From: Symsagittifera roscoffensis
Lineage: Eukaryota > Xenacoelomorpha > Acoela > Convolutidae
DNA: 64,000 nucleotides
Reading direction: 5' to 3'
Assembly (NCBI RefSeq): GCF_963678635.1
Contig: NC_087070.1
Span: 15,811,840-15,875,839, forward strand
The notes under the pieces: model-generated
What the model was told of the DNA's origin: nothing
Databases searched by the model: none
What the model saw: the letters and a program-made list of their open reading frames with translations, nothing else
Translations under genes and position numbers: made by a program
In this document: positions 6,993-16,468 of the stretch, in pieces
Position numbering within the stretch: the stretch's first letter is position 1
Layout: every line of letters begins with the position of its first letter

Positions 6993-9900
6993 CTACAACG
7001 AAGTCCTCGCCGTACGGATTGTATTTCTTCTGGTTTTTCCTCTCCTGCTTTGGCGTGTTTCCATAGTGAGAGGAAAGTCAGGCTGTATTCCCTTGTCAAT
7101 TTCGATTTGTTCCGGGCAGTCCCAGTCTTCCTCGGCATAGGGTAGAGTTTCATCGTCCACCTCTACTCGCTCGGTCAACTCGAGATCCAGTGGTAGGTCG
7201 CAGTCATCCACCACCTCATTCCCGTCGTTTTTGTCGCGAGTACCCCTTTCATTCACTTCACAAGCAGGATCCACTATCAAATAGTCTCCCTCTTGCATGT
7301 CCGCTGGGATGCGCCAATCCTCTGACGAGGCATTGTGTGGTTTGATGTTTTCATAATGAGCTGCTCTTCCAGTGCTCAATCGATAAAAACGACCTCCTTG
7401 GTGCACTTCTGTTATCTGAAATGGACCACGCCATTTCTTTAATAATTTCTTGGTTCCTTTTGGTGGAACCACTTCCTGGAACACCCAGACGTAGTCGTCA
7501 ACTGAGTAGGCTTCCGCATCAGCTGTCCTTTTATCAAACCTCCTTTTTTGTCTAATTTGTGCCTGTTGCGTATTCCTCCTGCATAAGTCATTGAGGTCCT
7601 GCTGTCTTCTAATAACATCCCGCACGTACGTTTGCGGTGCTGTCCTCTTCCCCTCATATTCAGGGTAGAAAAACGTCAACGGGAGCGCTTTTTCATGACC
7701 CGTTAACATCATGTGCGGACTTATTCCCGTGGTGGAATGCTCCGTGCTGTTGTAAGCACCCATCACTTGCGGCAAGTGCTTGTCCCAGTCATCCATGTAA
7801 CGCGAGCAGTAGACTCTCAGCATGGATACCAGTGTGCGGTTTTGCCTCTCGACTAGGCCATTCGTTTGCGGGTGATAAGTGGTCGAGTGGGCCTGCGCTA
7901 CCTGCGACCTTTTCATCAACTCCTTCGTGAGATCACCCACGAATGCTTTGCCATTGTCCGATTGGAACGTGATGGGGCAGCCATGCCTCGCTATCCACAC
8001 ATTTATCAAATGATCACATGTTTCTTCCGCCGATGCTGTCATGCAGGGTGCTGCTTCCGCATACTTCGTAAAATGGTCGATCATTACCAGCACCTGATTA
8101 TAGCCCGTTGCTGTCATGCAGATTTTCTGATGATCAATTTGCACCACTTCGTTGAAACCTGACGACTCTATTGACTGTAGGGGGAACCTTAGTTTCCTGG
8201 GATCCTTCGCCTGTTGACATGACAGGCATGCGGCGATCCACTTCTCACAAGCCTTTTTCAATCCCGGCCATTCGAATCGTTTCTGTATCCTGTTATACAC
8301 TTTGTCCACGCCTTGATGGCCCATCTGATCATGTGAGCGAAAGAGCAATTCGGTCTGGTACAACTGTGGTAACACTATTGAATTGTATTTATAGAGGACC
8401 TTGTCCTCCTCTTTTCGCTTGCAGGCAACGATTCCGTCCTTATTCAGGTACAACAAGTCGTTTCGCTTCAGGTAGAATTGCTTCAAGATCTTGTAGCTGT
8501 CTTCTTCCAAGTCTCCTTTGTCAGGTGCTCCATTCTCGATCCATCTCTTCAGACTGCTCGTCATTCTATCATTTCGTTGAGCCCTTAGGAGATCCGACAG
8601 CCTGTACCTGGCTTTCAAAAACGTCTTTACCACGTTCATTTGCCCACTCATTATCTCCGGAGCATGAGCATCGTCCATCAACTTGACACACCATATCTTT
8701 TTCAAAGGCGTCGCTTCCTGCACAGATGGTTCCAGATTGGTACGGACGACCGTACCATGTGGCAGCAATCTGGTTGGGCGTTTCGAAACTGCTATCAGCT
8801 CGAGCTCGTCCGCGGCATTATCTACCACAGTGCTCTGTTCATCTGAGGTGTATCTGTCCCTGTCTGGATCCTGTGGTGTTTCCCGGTCCAGCCCACGCTG
8901 CTTCCATTCTACCAATAAGGAGTGGATTGCGATTTCTGACATATCGGAATTGGAAGTTGTTTCAGACGTGTTGTCCCAGGACTGGGGTCCCGAGTCAACA
9001 CTTGAGTCGACTGATTCTCCAACATCATACTCCAAGTTGTTTGAGATGTTTCTCGACTCCCCGGACAAAACTCTGTCCATCGGTCGCTTTGAACCCGACT
9101 CCCCGGACAAAATTTTGCCCCTAGGTGGTCTAGTCAACCTCTCCCCGGACAAGTCGTCCTGCACGGGCTCAAAGGTGTCCGACTCCTCAGACGAGTCGTC
9201 CTTGACTGGCTCGAAGATATCAGACTCCCCGGACATTGTCTCGTCCACGGACGAACAATCTGGGCTCGGCTCGTATTCCTCTTTTGCATCCGTGAAGTGC
9301 ACTCTCCTCGTGAAGCTAGATTTCGACCTGATCCTGACTTCCTCAGTAGTTTGGTTCTGATTCAGTGTTCCATATTCAGTGAACGAAGTTCTCAACAAGA
9401 CTTCCTTCGGCATCGAGCTCACCAGCTGGTTGACAATCGACCTGCAATCCCGTTCAACGCCTCGGCTGCGAATGGACACTGGCCTCTTCTCTGTTCTCTC
9501 GGTGACAGTCAACCGCTGCATGGTCTCCATCCATTCACGATCATGCCTATCCACTTCCCTGTCCAACAAGTCACGGAGCTTTCCCATGACGTCCGGCGCC
9601 ACTTCCACCGTCCTGTTCAATAGAGCCAAGCTGTTTATGCCCAGCCTGGTAAGTTCTTGCTGTACCAAGTTGGATCGGACTAGCAGATCCAACGGAACGG
9701 GCTCGCCTCTGTCTAAAAGCTTTATCTCCGCGATCGTCTCCACTGGAAGGTCAGGGTGTCCGGGTATAGGATATCCTGACTTGTCTAACCACCTAGTAAG
9801 TGGCAGCTTGTCGTAGGTTTCTTTGTCCAGAAAGGAAAACCCGTCTTTGATCTCTGATTGGTTAGCCTGTTTCTCCTCGAGGCGCTCATAAAATTCTGTC

Positions 9901-12900
9901 TTTTTGCTGAGGCTATCTTCGTTCTGGTGCTTGTCACGGGTACGGTGCTCTATGATGATGTGGTATCCATCCAGGCGCACAATCCAACGACCAATATAAC
10001 TTTGGTCCATCGAATAGGTTTTCAGCCAGGCCAGGGCACGATTATCCACACGTAACTTGAAGGGAGCACTCCCCAAGTAGGCCCTGTATTTTTCCACGAA
10101 AGTGATCACCGCAAACATCTCCGCTTTTGGTGCGCCGTACTTCATTTCAGTATCACTCAGGACTTTACTCCCGTAGGCTATCGGACGAAGAACCGTTCTC
10201 CCGTTCCACTCCTGCTCCTGGTGAAGTATGCCCGATATCGCAACCACTGATGCATCCGTATCCAGCACGAACATCCCCTTCTCTGTTGGCATGCCGAGGA
10301 CCGGTGCCTCGCAAAGTTCACGTTTGATGTTTTCAAATGAAACTTGTGCCTCATCAGTCCAGGTGAACTTTTTGCCCTTGTTTCTCATCAACCTCTGCAT
10401 GGGGTATATTTTGTCAGCATACCCCTTGATGAACTCTCGATAATAATTAGCGAATCCCAGAAAACTCATCAGCTGTGTATCTGTTTTAGGTGCCTTCCAG
10501 GTCAGCACCGCTTCAACCGCTTCGGGATCTGGTCTCACTCCATGTTTGTCAACCAGGCGGCCCAGATACTTTATGGAATCCCTGAGGATTTCACACTTGG
10601 AGGGCTTACATTTCAGACCCGCCTGCTTCATGCAAGAAAACACCTCCTCCAACCTCTCTATGTGGTCTTCTAAGGTTGGTGTTGCAATCACGACATCATC
10701 GACATAACACATGATGAGATTCCCGTATTTCTTAGTGACGCTCGTGAGTGCCTGGGCCATCAGTCGCTGGAATGTGGCCGTCGCGTTGCACAATCCGAAT
10801 GGCATCCTCTTCCACTGGAACAGTCCCAGCTCACACGCGAAGCCTGTTTTCTCTCGATCTTGCTTTCTGAGTGGCACTTGCCAGAACGCAGAGCCCAAGT
10901 CCAACGTCGTGAAGAACTTCGCGTCCCCCAGCTTGGATAGGCTCTCATCAATGCGGGGAATCGGGTATGCGTCCTTTATAGTCACTGCGTTCAGATAACG
11001 GAAATCACAACAAAATCTGAGTTGTCCCCCTTTCTTTTTCGCCATGACCACGCCACAAGCCCATGGGGACTTCGACGGCTCGATCATGTCGTACTCCATT
11101 AACATCTCGATCTCCTTCCTACACGCTTCTGACTTGTTTGGGGTCATTCTTCTCGCCCCTTCCCTATGAGTTACCGAGCCCTCTTCTATCTCAATCTCGT
11201 GCTCTACAAAACTGCAACAACCTATGTCGGCCTTATGCTTTGAAAAAACGTCTGCGTTCCGATTTAGCACCGCTCTGAGCGAATCTAATTCCTTATCTGA
11301 TATTTTACCCTTCAGGTGTTCTATCTCAGGTAGGACAGGCTTATTCGCTGCTAACTCTGCTTCCGTCGGCCTCTCAGGAAAGTTGGAACAACTAGACAGC
11401 CCATCATCTGTTTCCGACTTCATTGAAAACAATTTCCTAGAAGATTTCAATTCATTTAATCTTTTCATTATACATTCTTGGTTCGCATGCAATGGACATT
11501 TAGTTACATCAAACTTCTTCAAGTTCTCCACACTCAGAAAGTCTGTGTTCAGAGGCAAAGCGTAGCCAAGTTTCTTTCCCCTCTGTATTGTCACTGTTGT
11601 TGCTTCTGTGTTCAATAACACACTCACACACAGTCCGCTCTGAGTGAGTGAGAAGCTTCTTCCTAAAATAGCCGAGCTTTTACTGTTTGGATTTGGTACC
11701 AGACACACCTGTCTGTCATTGCTGAGTTCATTCAAGTTCCTCATCCTAAACGTCGCTACTACGGCTTGGTTCGGTTTTAATCTAACTTTTCGATCCAGAA
11801 AAATCGGCACCTTGGCCTGATTAATTAAGATCTTATTAAGAGGTCTTTTTTCATACGTTCTCTCAGGATCCTTGATCCTAATCAATCCGTCATTGAGATC
11901 GATCGTGACGTCAAAGTTGCGAACGAAATCCCTTTCTAAGATGAACTGGTCGGATTCGTCCAAATTCTCTACTACTAGGAAGCTCATCCAAAGATGTCTT
12001 CCTCCGAGCTGCAGTGAAATGATCGGGGTTCGTCCGGCCACATAGATCGCTCCCTGATTGGCAGCTGCCAACCTGATGTTTGTCGGTATGAGATCCGACC
12101 TTTCGAAACCCATGTCGGTCCAAGTTTTGACTGGCATGACACTAACCACTGCTCCCGTGTCTAGCAGTCCCTTTACTGAAAGTTGTCTGCCTTGCACGTC
12201 CAGAACGTGTGCGGCCAGATCGGCCTCGCAACCAATATGCACCGCATCTTGTTCGAGCATCGCGTTGTGTCCGATTCGTCTGACCTTCAGCTCCTCTTTA
12301 CCAATGTATATCCGGTCAACCTGATCGTTCGCATCAGTTATGTGAGCTTTCGTGTAGATATTGATGCCATCTACATTCATCAGGATCGGGTAAGGGCCAT
12401 GGACATCGATATAATGTCCGTCCACTTTCATCAGCCTCGGACCTCCCGTTGTGAGCAGCGCTCGCACTGCCCTGGAGTCCAGTTTGGGATCCTTCTCCTT
12501 CAGGTAGTCGGCATAGATGTCCAGGTGGACTAGTGTAATCTCGGATGGTTCACTCAAGTTCTTGACCACCTGGTGCCCTGCGACTGAGATGATGGACATT
12601 ATTTTGGTCCCCGCCTTCGTCATGCCGAAAGTCTTACCAGATATAACGTTCAGTTTTAGTCCCTGTTTCTTGGGCTCTTCTTTGTCTTCTGCTTTTGTCG
12701 TTTTACCCAGGACATTAAGACTTTCCCGAAGATCTGTGCTCTCCAGCTCCGACCTTACCCATTGCTCCACTTCTTTCGTGGCTAGGTCCTGTTTGACATT
12801 CTGCAGCGCTGTCCTTGCCGCCAGGCCGTAATCCACCTTGAGTGGGCTAGACGACTCTGTTTCGAGGTTCGAGGCTACCTCCTCGTCAGGCCATGTCTTA

Positions 12901-14792
12901 ACCTTTTTGGTCGTGAAGGTGCTCGGTGTCGTCTCCTTTCTCCGAGATTCAGCCTCGTTCATCAGACGTGCCCGACTGGCCTTGACACCCGAAAGCGCCT
13001 CTTCGTGGCAGGGATGTTTCGCGTCCGCTACTGCGTCCCAAAATTGAGTACAATCCGACTTGAAGTGTCCCTCCAAATTACAGAAGAAACACCTCGGACC
13101 ATATTTCATGGTGAGCCCTCTGACGTACTCCTCATGATCCTCGTCGGTCGCGTCGGCGTCCTCGAGAAAGTAGCCTATGGCCTTCATGTTCTGTTTGTAT
13201 GTAGAACACGCAGAAACGTGATGGTCCATCGAACCACAATTCGCGCACGACCTCCTCTTGTCCATGTCATCGCGAGGTTTGTACCAACCGGAATTCGCAC
13301 CAGTGTTTGTCCCGCTATAGTTGCCATAATTGCTGTAACGGTTTTGCGCCCTCGGTTTTATGAGTAAATACTCGCGTGACTTCATACGCAAGTCGTCAGG
13401 CATGGGTACCTGGTCAAGCGACAGGGTGAAGTGAGTGGCCAACATCGTCTTCAACTCCTCACTCCTTACTCCATCCATGAACTTCGAAGCAATCGCCAAG
13501 TTTCGCTCGGATATTCTCTCCTCCGGGTTGCTTCTCCTCCTGAGCAATTCAAGGTCGTCCAAGAATTTATCTATTGATTCTTCATCTCTCTGACGCCTCT
13601 TCTCGAACTTCACCATAGCCTGGTGCCCTTGTACTCCAGAGCCGAAACGATTCAGCAGGATGTCGAATATCTTGCGAGCGCTGTCTCTCTCATTGGCTCT
13701 TTTCGCCATTACACAATTTAATGCAGTACCCTCCAGGTTGCTCGTCAGCGCGCTGCACTCTTGTTTCTTGGAGAGATTCTCTTCCTCAAAGTGTAACTTC
13801 ATCACCTCTATCCAAGTATCAATGCAGCCGTCCGACTCGTCTTTATATGACTTTGGCTTTTTCAGTGTTCTTCTTGACCTCTCTCCTCTCTCGGTTGACT
13901 TCGAGAGCTTGGTGATGAATGTTTCAAGAGATCTGTTCAGAGGCTCAAACATCGAGGCATAGATCGTTGTGTCTTGTGAGACTGTAGTCAGATCTGGTAC
14001 TGAACTGACTTGTGGCACGGTTGGCAATCTTGTCTCCGGGGTGGCATCTGCCTCCGGCGGGACTGGATTCGTCCAGCCAGGCCTCTGCGGGGCTGCCCTT
14101 GGCCGCTCCGGCCTCTGCGGGGCTGCCCTTGGCCGCTCCTTGTTTCTATGTTCGTAGTTCGTTCTCGAGCCTTGCTGGGCTCTGGCACTGTTGCCCGTAC
14201 CATCTCCAACATTCGCATGGCGTGAGCGCTCCCTTGAGTTGGAATGCTCCTGCCAACTACTCCCATTCAGGATAGCGTCAAGCTTCCGCATCATCAAGTC
14301 AGATTTGGCGTCCAACCTCTTTTCCAGGCCAGTCATCGTTTGGGCGTAGGTATTATCATGATCATTTAATAATCGCTCGATCTCTCTTGTCATCCTAGCC
14401 TCTCTTTCCTCTGACTCTTTGTTTGCCTGTGCCAGGCTCTCAGCCAGGCATTGATCGGTGTTACGAATCAATTGAGCCTGATCAAACCTCGCCTGCGACT
14501 TCACGTGCGTTAGCTCATCTTTCAAACTCTCTCGACCATGGTGAGCTCTCTCGTCAACTTGATCTATCCTCTTAGTCATGTCCCGCCTCAATTCATCCAG
14601 GCCATTCATCACACCAGCGAACATATCACTTATGTCACCAGCTGCCCCCAATGGCCGGGTTAGCCCCAGAGAAGACGAGGTTAACTGTGGCTGTAGCCTA
14701 GTACTCGATGACGCACCGCCCTTTTGCTTGTGCATTGACGTCATCAGTCTGTCAAACGTTGATGATGCTCCCATTGTTATCCCATCTGACAT
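6993..14792 (-). CDS. Gag-Pro-Pol polyprotein of a Ty3/gypsy retroelement
   Basis: One uninterrupted 2599-codon frame from ATG 14792 to TAG 6993; fusion of gag and pol without a frame break is less common in the superfamily. In order: coiled coil (about 45-170); Pro/Arg-rich linker with a 10-residue tandem repeat; capsid-like retrotransposon gag domain (about 285-480); CCHC knuckles C516-C529 and C568-C581, both CX2CX4HX4C; aspartic protease with D878-T-G; reverse transcriptase (about 1200-1400) with YVDD at 1363-1366; RNase H with LDTDAS (D1511, D1513); a long region with repeated LSGES motifs; integrase with HHCC finger starting H2154/H2159 and catalytic D2220, D2279, E2315 (D-X58-D-X35-E); and a GPF-type C-terminal module near 2450. 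Every catalytic motif I checked is intact, which argues for a recent or selected copy. Confidence 0.95.
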   Translation of the reverse strand: MSDGITMGASSTFDRLMTSMHKQKGGASSSTRLQPQLTSSSLGLTRPLGAAGDISDMFAGVMNGLDELRRDMTKRIDQVDERAHHGRESLKDELTHVKSQARFDQAQLIRNTDQCLAESLAQANKESEEREARMTREIERLLNDHDNTYAQTMTGLEKRLDAKSDLMMRKLDAILNGSSWQEHSNSRERSRHANVGDGTGNSARAQQGSRTNYEHRNKERPRAAPQRPERPRAAPQRPGWTNPVPPEADATPETRLPTVPQVSSVPDLTTVSQDTTIYASMFEPLNRSLETFITKLSKSTERGERSRRTLKKPKSYKDESDGCIDTWIEVMKLHFEEENLSKKQECSALTSNLEGTALNCVMAKRANERDSARKIFDILLNRFGSGVQGHQAMVKFEKRRQRDEESIDKFLDDLELLRRRSNPEERISERNLAIASKFMDGVRSEELKTMLATHFTLSLDQVPMPDDLRMKSREYLLIKPRAQNRYSNYGNYSGTNTGANSGWYKPRDDMDKRRSCANCGSMDHHVSACSTYKQNMKAIGYFLEDADATDEDHEEYVRGLTMKYGPRCFFCNLEGHFKSDCTQFWDAVADAKHPCHEEALSGVKASRARLMNEAESRRKETTPSTFTTKKVKTWPDEEVASNLETESSSPLKVDYGLAARTALQNVKQDLATKEVEQWVRSELESTDLRESLNVLGKTTKAEDKEEPKKQGLKLNVISGKTFGMTKAGTKIMSIISVAGHQVVKNLSEPSEITLVHLDIYADYLKEKDPKLDSRAVRALLTTGGPRLMKVDGHYIDVHGPYPILMNVDGINIYTKAHITDANDQVDRIYIGKEELKVRRIGHNAMLEQDAVHIGCEADLAAHVLDVQGRQLSVKGLLDTGAVVSVMPVKTWTDMGFERSDLIPTNIRLAAANQGAIYVAGRTPIISLQLGGRHLWMSFLVVENLDESDQFILERDFVRNFDVTIDLNDGLIRIKDPERTYEKRPLNKILINQAKVPIFLDRKVRLKPNQAVVATFRMRNLNELSNDRQVCLVPNPNSKSSAILGRSFSLTQSGLCVSVLLNTEATTVTIQRGKKLGYALPLNTDFLSVENLKKFDVTKCPLHANQECIMKRLNELKSSRKLFSMKSETDDGLSSCSNFPERPTEAELAANKPVLPEIEHLKGKISDKELDSLRAVLNRNADVFSKHKADIGCCSFVEHEIEIEEGSVTHREGARRMTPNKSEACRKEIEMLMEYDMIEPSKSPWACGVVMAKKKGGQLRFCCDFRYLNAVTIKDAYPIPRIDESLSKLGDAKFFTTLDLGSAFWQVPLRKQDREKTGFACELGLFQWKRMPFGLCNATATFQRLMAQALTSVTKKYGNLIMCYVDDVVIATPTLEDHIERLEEVFSCMKQAGLKCKPSKCEILRDSIKYLGRLVDKHGVRPDPEAVEAVLTWKAPKTDTQLMSFLGFANYYREFIKGYADKIYPMQRLMRNKGKKFTWTDEAQVSFENIKRELCEAPVLGMPTEKGMFVLDTDASVVAISGILHQEQEWNGRTVLRPIAYGSKVLSDTEMKYGAPKAEMFAVITFVEKYRAYLGSAPFKLRVDNRALAWLKTYSMDQSYIGRWIVRLDGYHIIIEHRTRDKHQNEDSLSKKTEFYERLEEKQANQSEIKDGFSFLDKETYDKLPLTRWLDKSGYPIPGHPDLPVETIAEIKLLDRGEPVPLDLLVRSNLVQQELTRLGINSLALLNRTVEVAPDVMGKLRDLLDREVDRHDREWMETMQRLTVTERTEKRPVSIRSRGVERDCRSIVNQLVSSMPKEVLLRTSFTEYGTLNQNQTTEEVRIRSKSSFTRRVHFTDAKEEYEPSPDCSSVDETMSGESDIFEPVKDDSSEESDTFEPVQDDLSGERLTRPPRGKILSGESGSKRPMDRVLSGESRNISNNLEYDVGESVDSSVDSGPQSWDNTSETTSNSDMSEIAIHSLLVEWKQRGLDRETPQDPDRDRYTSDEQSTVVDNAADELELIAVSKRPTRLLPHGTVVRTNLEPSVQEATPLKKIWCVKLMDDAHAPEIMSGQMNVVKTFLKARYRLSDLLRAQRNDRMTSSLKRWIENGAPDKGDLEEDSYKILKQFYLKRNDLLYLNKDGIVACKRKEEDKVLYKYNSIVLPQLYQTELLFRSHDQMGHQGVDKVYNRIQKRFEWPGLKKACEKWIAACLSCQQAKDPRKLRFPLQSIESSGFNEVVQIDHQKICMTATGYNQVLVMIDHFTKYAEAAPCMTASAEETCDHLINVWIARHGCPITFQSDNGKAFVGDLTKELMKRSQVAQAHSTTYHPQTNGLVERQNRTLVSMLRVYCSRYMDDWDKHLPQVMGAYNSTEHSTTGISPHMMLTGHEKALPLTFFYPEYEGKRTAPQTYVRDVIRRQQDLNDLCRRNTQQAQIRQKRRFDKRTADAEAYSVDDYVWVFQEVVPPKGTKKLLKKWRGPFQITEVHQGGRFYRLSTGRAAHYENIKPHNASSEDWRIPADMQEGDYLIVDPACEVNERGTRDKNDGNEVVDDCDLPLDLELTERVEVDDETLPYAEEDWDCPEQIEIDKGIQPDFPLTMETRQSRRGKTRRNTIRTARTSL
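8990..9250 (-). repeat. Degenerate LSGES repeat inside pol
   Basis: Within the polyprotein the pentapeptide SGES/SEES recurs about every 17-20 residues (for example SGESDIFEP, SEESDTFEP, LSGESGS, LSGESRN). In DNA this appears on the plus strand as repeated CTCCCCGGACAA-like blocks. The repeats are in frame and lie between RNase H and integrase, in an acidic, probably disordered linker. Confidence 0.75.
14080..14139 (-). repeat. Two perfect 30-bp tandem units in gag
   Basis: Units 14080-14109 and 14110-14139 are identical and in frame, encoding RPRAAPQRPE twice in the basic linker before the capsid domain. Perfect identity suggests a recent duplication. Confidence 0.9.
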
Positions 14793-14849
14793 AGGCCTCC
14801 CTGCTCATGTCGTTCCTTGGGCACGGTGTGAAGTTCACATCCGGATGGG

Positions 14850-15467
14850 TTATTTCCGGTTGGTCGTAACTAGACCTCCGGCTTGTAGCGACGTCACGCG
14901 CTCATCGTACAAAGACTTCCAACTTTTCTTTGCCTTCGAGAACGTCTGCTCTTCACCCGGACTCATACTCGACATCATCGCGTTGTTGCTCTGTTTGGCC
15001 AAAGATGAGTGTGCACTTGTCAGATGTGAAGGTTCCTTTCTCCATTTATAGCTCTTAGTCTCTGATTTGGACATTCCCCTGTACAACACTTCCTCCTGAG
15101 GTTCGACCTCGGGACGCTCCGAGGTCTCCTCTGTCCTCTCGGCTTCCTCCCGTTCGAGGACCTCATCTGGCTCAAAGTCGGGTCGAATGAGCGTTCGCTC
15201 CCCTTCGTCAAAGGGATCCCCCAGCGTTTCTCTCGCAGGCTCGGCCTCGGCGCTCCGCCTTTGATTGCCATCGAGGTTTTTCTCGCTCCTTAGTTTCATT
15301 TCGCTCACTGAAAGATCAGGTTGACCTTTAGTCGATTCGTCTTCAGCAAACGCGTCGGAAGCGCTGCTAAACGAGGTTTGGCTACGCCTAGTTCTAAACT
15401 TCCGCGGGCTTCCCTTGCTTAGCCTGGGAATTTTAGTAGTCGATCCTAGCGAGTCCCTGCGCTGCAT
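14850..15467 (-). CDS. Small charged ORF upstream of gag-pol
   Basis: First ATG at 15467 (MQRRDSLG); 205 codons to the TAA at 14852-14850. The N-terminal third is very basic and Ser/Arg-rich, the middle is strongly acidic (EPDEVLEREEAERTEE) and the C-terminal third is Lys/Ser-rich. It is in the same frame as gag-pol, but that frame carries a second stop (TGA at 14837-14835) between them, so simple readthrough is unlikely. Charged, low-complexity composition would fit a Gag-like nucleic-acid-binding or accessory protein. No known domain is recognised. Upstream codons without ATG (15527 onward) stay open but have no support. Confidence 0.6.
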   Translation of the reverse strand: MQRRDSLGSTTKIPRLSKGSPRKFRTRRSQTSFSSASDAFAEDESTKGQPDLSVSEMKLRSEKNLDGNQRRSAEAEPARETLGDPFDEGERTLIRPDFEPDEVLEREEAERTEETSERPEVEPQEEVLYRGMSKSETKSYKWRKEPSHLTSAHSSLAKQSNNAMMSSMSPGEEQTFSKAKKSWKSLYDERVTSLQAGGLVTTNRK

Positions 15468-15945
15468 AGTTTTTAACAAAATGAAAGTATTCGTAATTTG
15501 ATGGCAATGCAAACGTACCACAAACAAGATTTAGTTAAATCACTTAACGCTGCCTACTCGATTCCGCCAGTATCAAAATGTCTCTTAGATCTCTCACGAC
15601 TAAACTAGTGACTCAGCTAAAGTTACACACAGGGTCTACCGAGTATTGATATAATGCTAACTCAACCCGGTTGTATAGTATAACAGTATCACTAAGTTTC
15701 CACAAGATATAATCGACACACAAAACACAATCGATAATCAGATAAGAATATCCTACAGGTGACAGCGACCTTTTGTCAGTATCAATTTATCGCCACACAA
15801 TTTATCAAGTCACTGCTTTGTTAAAATTAAACAATCTTCGATAAAAAGCAGTGATGATTCAGAAATAGATAAATAAAACTTAGTCTTAAAGAAAAAGACT
15901 TCCCCCAATCGGAACGATCCGAAAGAACGAAGCCCAGGACACAGT

Positions 15946-16234
15946 CTTCTCAAGTGGGTGTGTATCTGCCTAATACACCCACCGAGGTCTTCTTTTGGGT
16001 GTCCTGCGATTGCCCGAGCTGTCCTACTAAGTAGCTCAAGGCAACCTCTGATCGAAAATTCGTCAAATCTATGAAAAAGCTCTCCCACACTCGGACTGCT
16101 CCAAGTGCACGAGAGTAGGGAACAATTTTTCTTCTCAAGTGGGTGTGTATTTGCCTAATACACCCACCGAGGTCTTCCTTTATTTGTTCCCGGATTGCCC
16201 GAACTTTCCTATTAAGTGGCTCAAGGCAACCACA
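15946..16234 (-). repeat. Two direct repeats of about 100 bp, 187 bp apart, with a hairpin
   Basis: CTTCTCAAGTGGGTGTGTAT begins both 15946 and 16133 copies; each continues through TACACCCACCGAGGTCTTC and ends in CTCAAGGCAACC. Each copy can fold because GTGGGTGT-GTAT pairs with ATACACCCAC. On the minus strand short open frames run through both copies, but they encode nothing recognisable. Confidence 0.85.
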
Positions 16235-16468
16235 CAACCAAAATCACAATCAAAAAAAAAATTTGTTCGGGTACTTCTAATACACCCAATGTAGAGTCCA
16301 AAGTTGATCACGAATTTCCGGGTCAAAATGGGTTCTTATGATCCTGATAAGCACGCCTAATATCCTAATATGATCCTAATTAAATGGATATTTTCCGTTG
16401 CCCAAATTGCCACAGAAAGTTTACTCAAGTCTCGAACAAGGAAGATCTTTAGAAGGTTTAAGACACTC

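Noticed and set aside
7637-13962. Many plus-strand ORFs of 60-225 codons opposite the polyprotein (for example 8683-9360)
   Set aside because: They lie antisense to an ORF with intact protease, RT, RNase H and integrase motifs, have no recognisable domains, and follow from the moderate GC content and low stop density.
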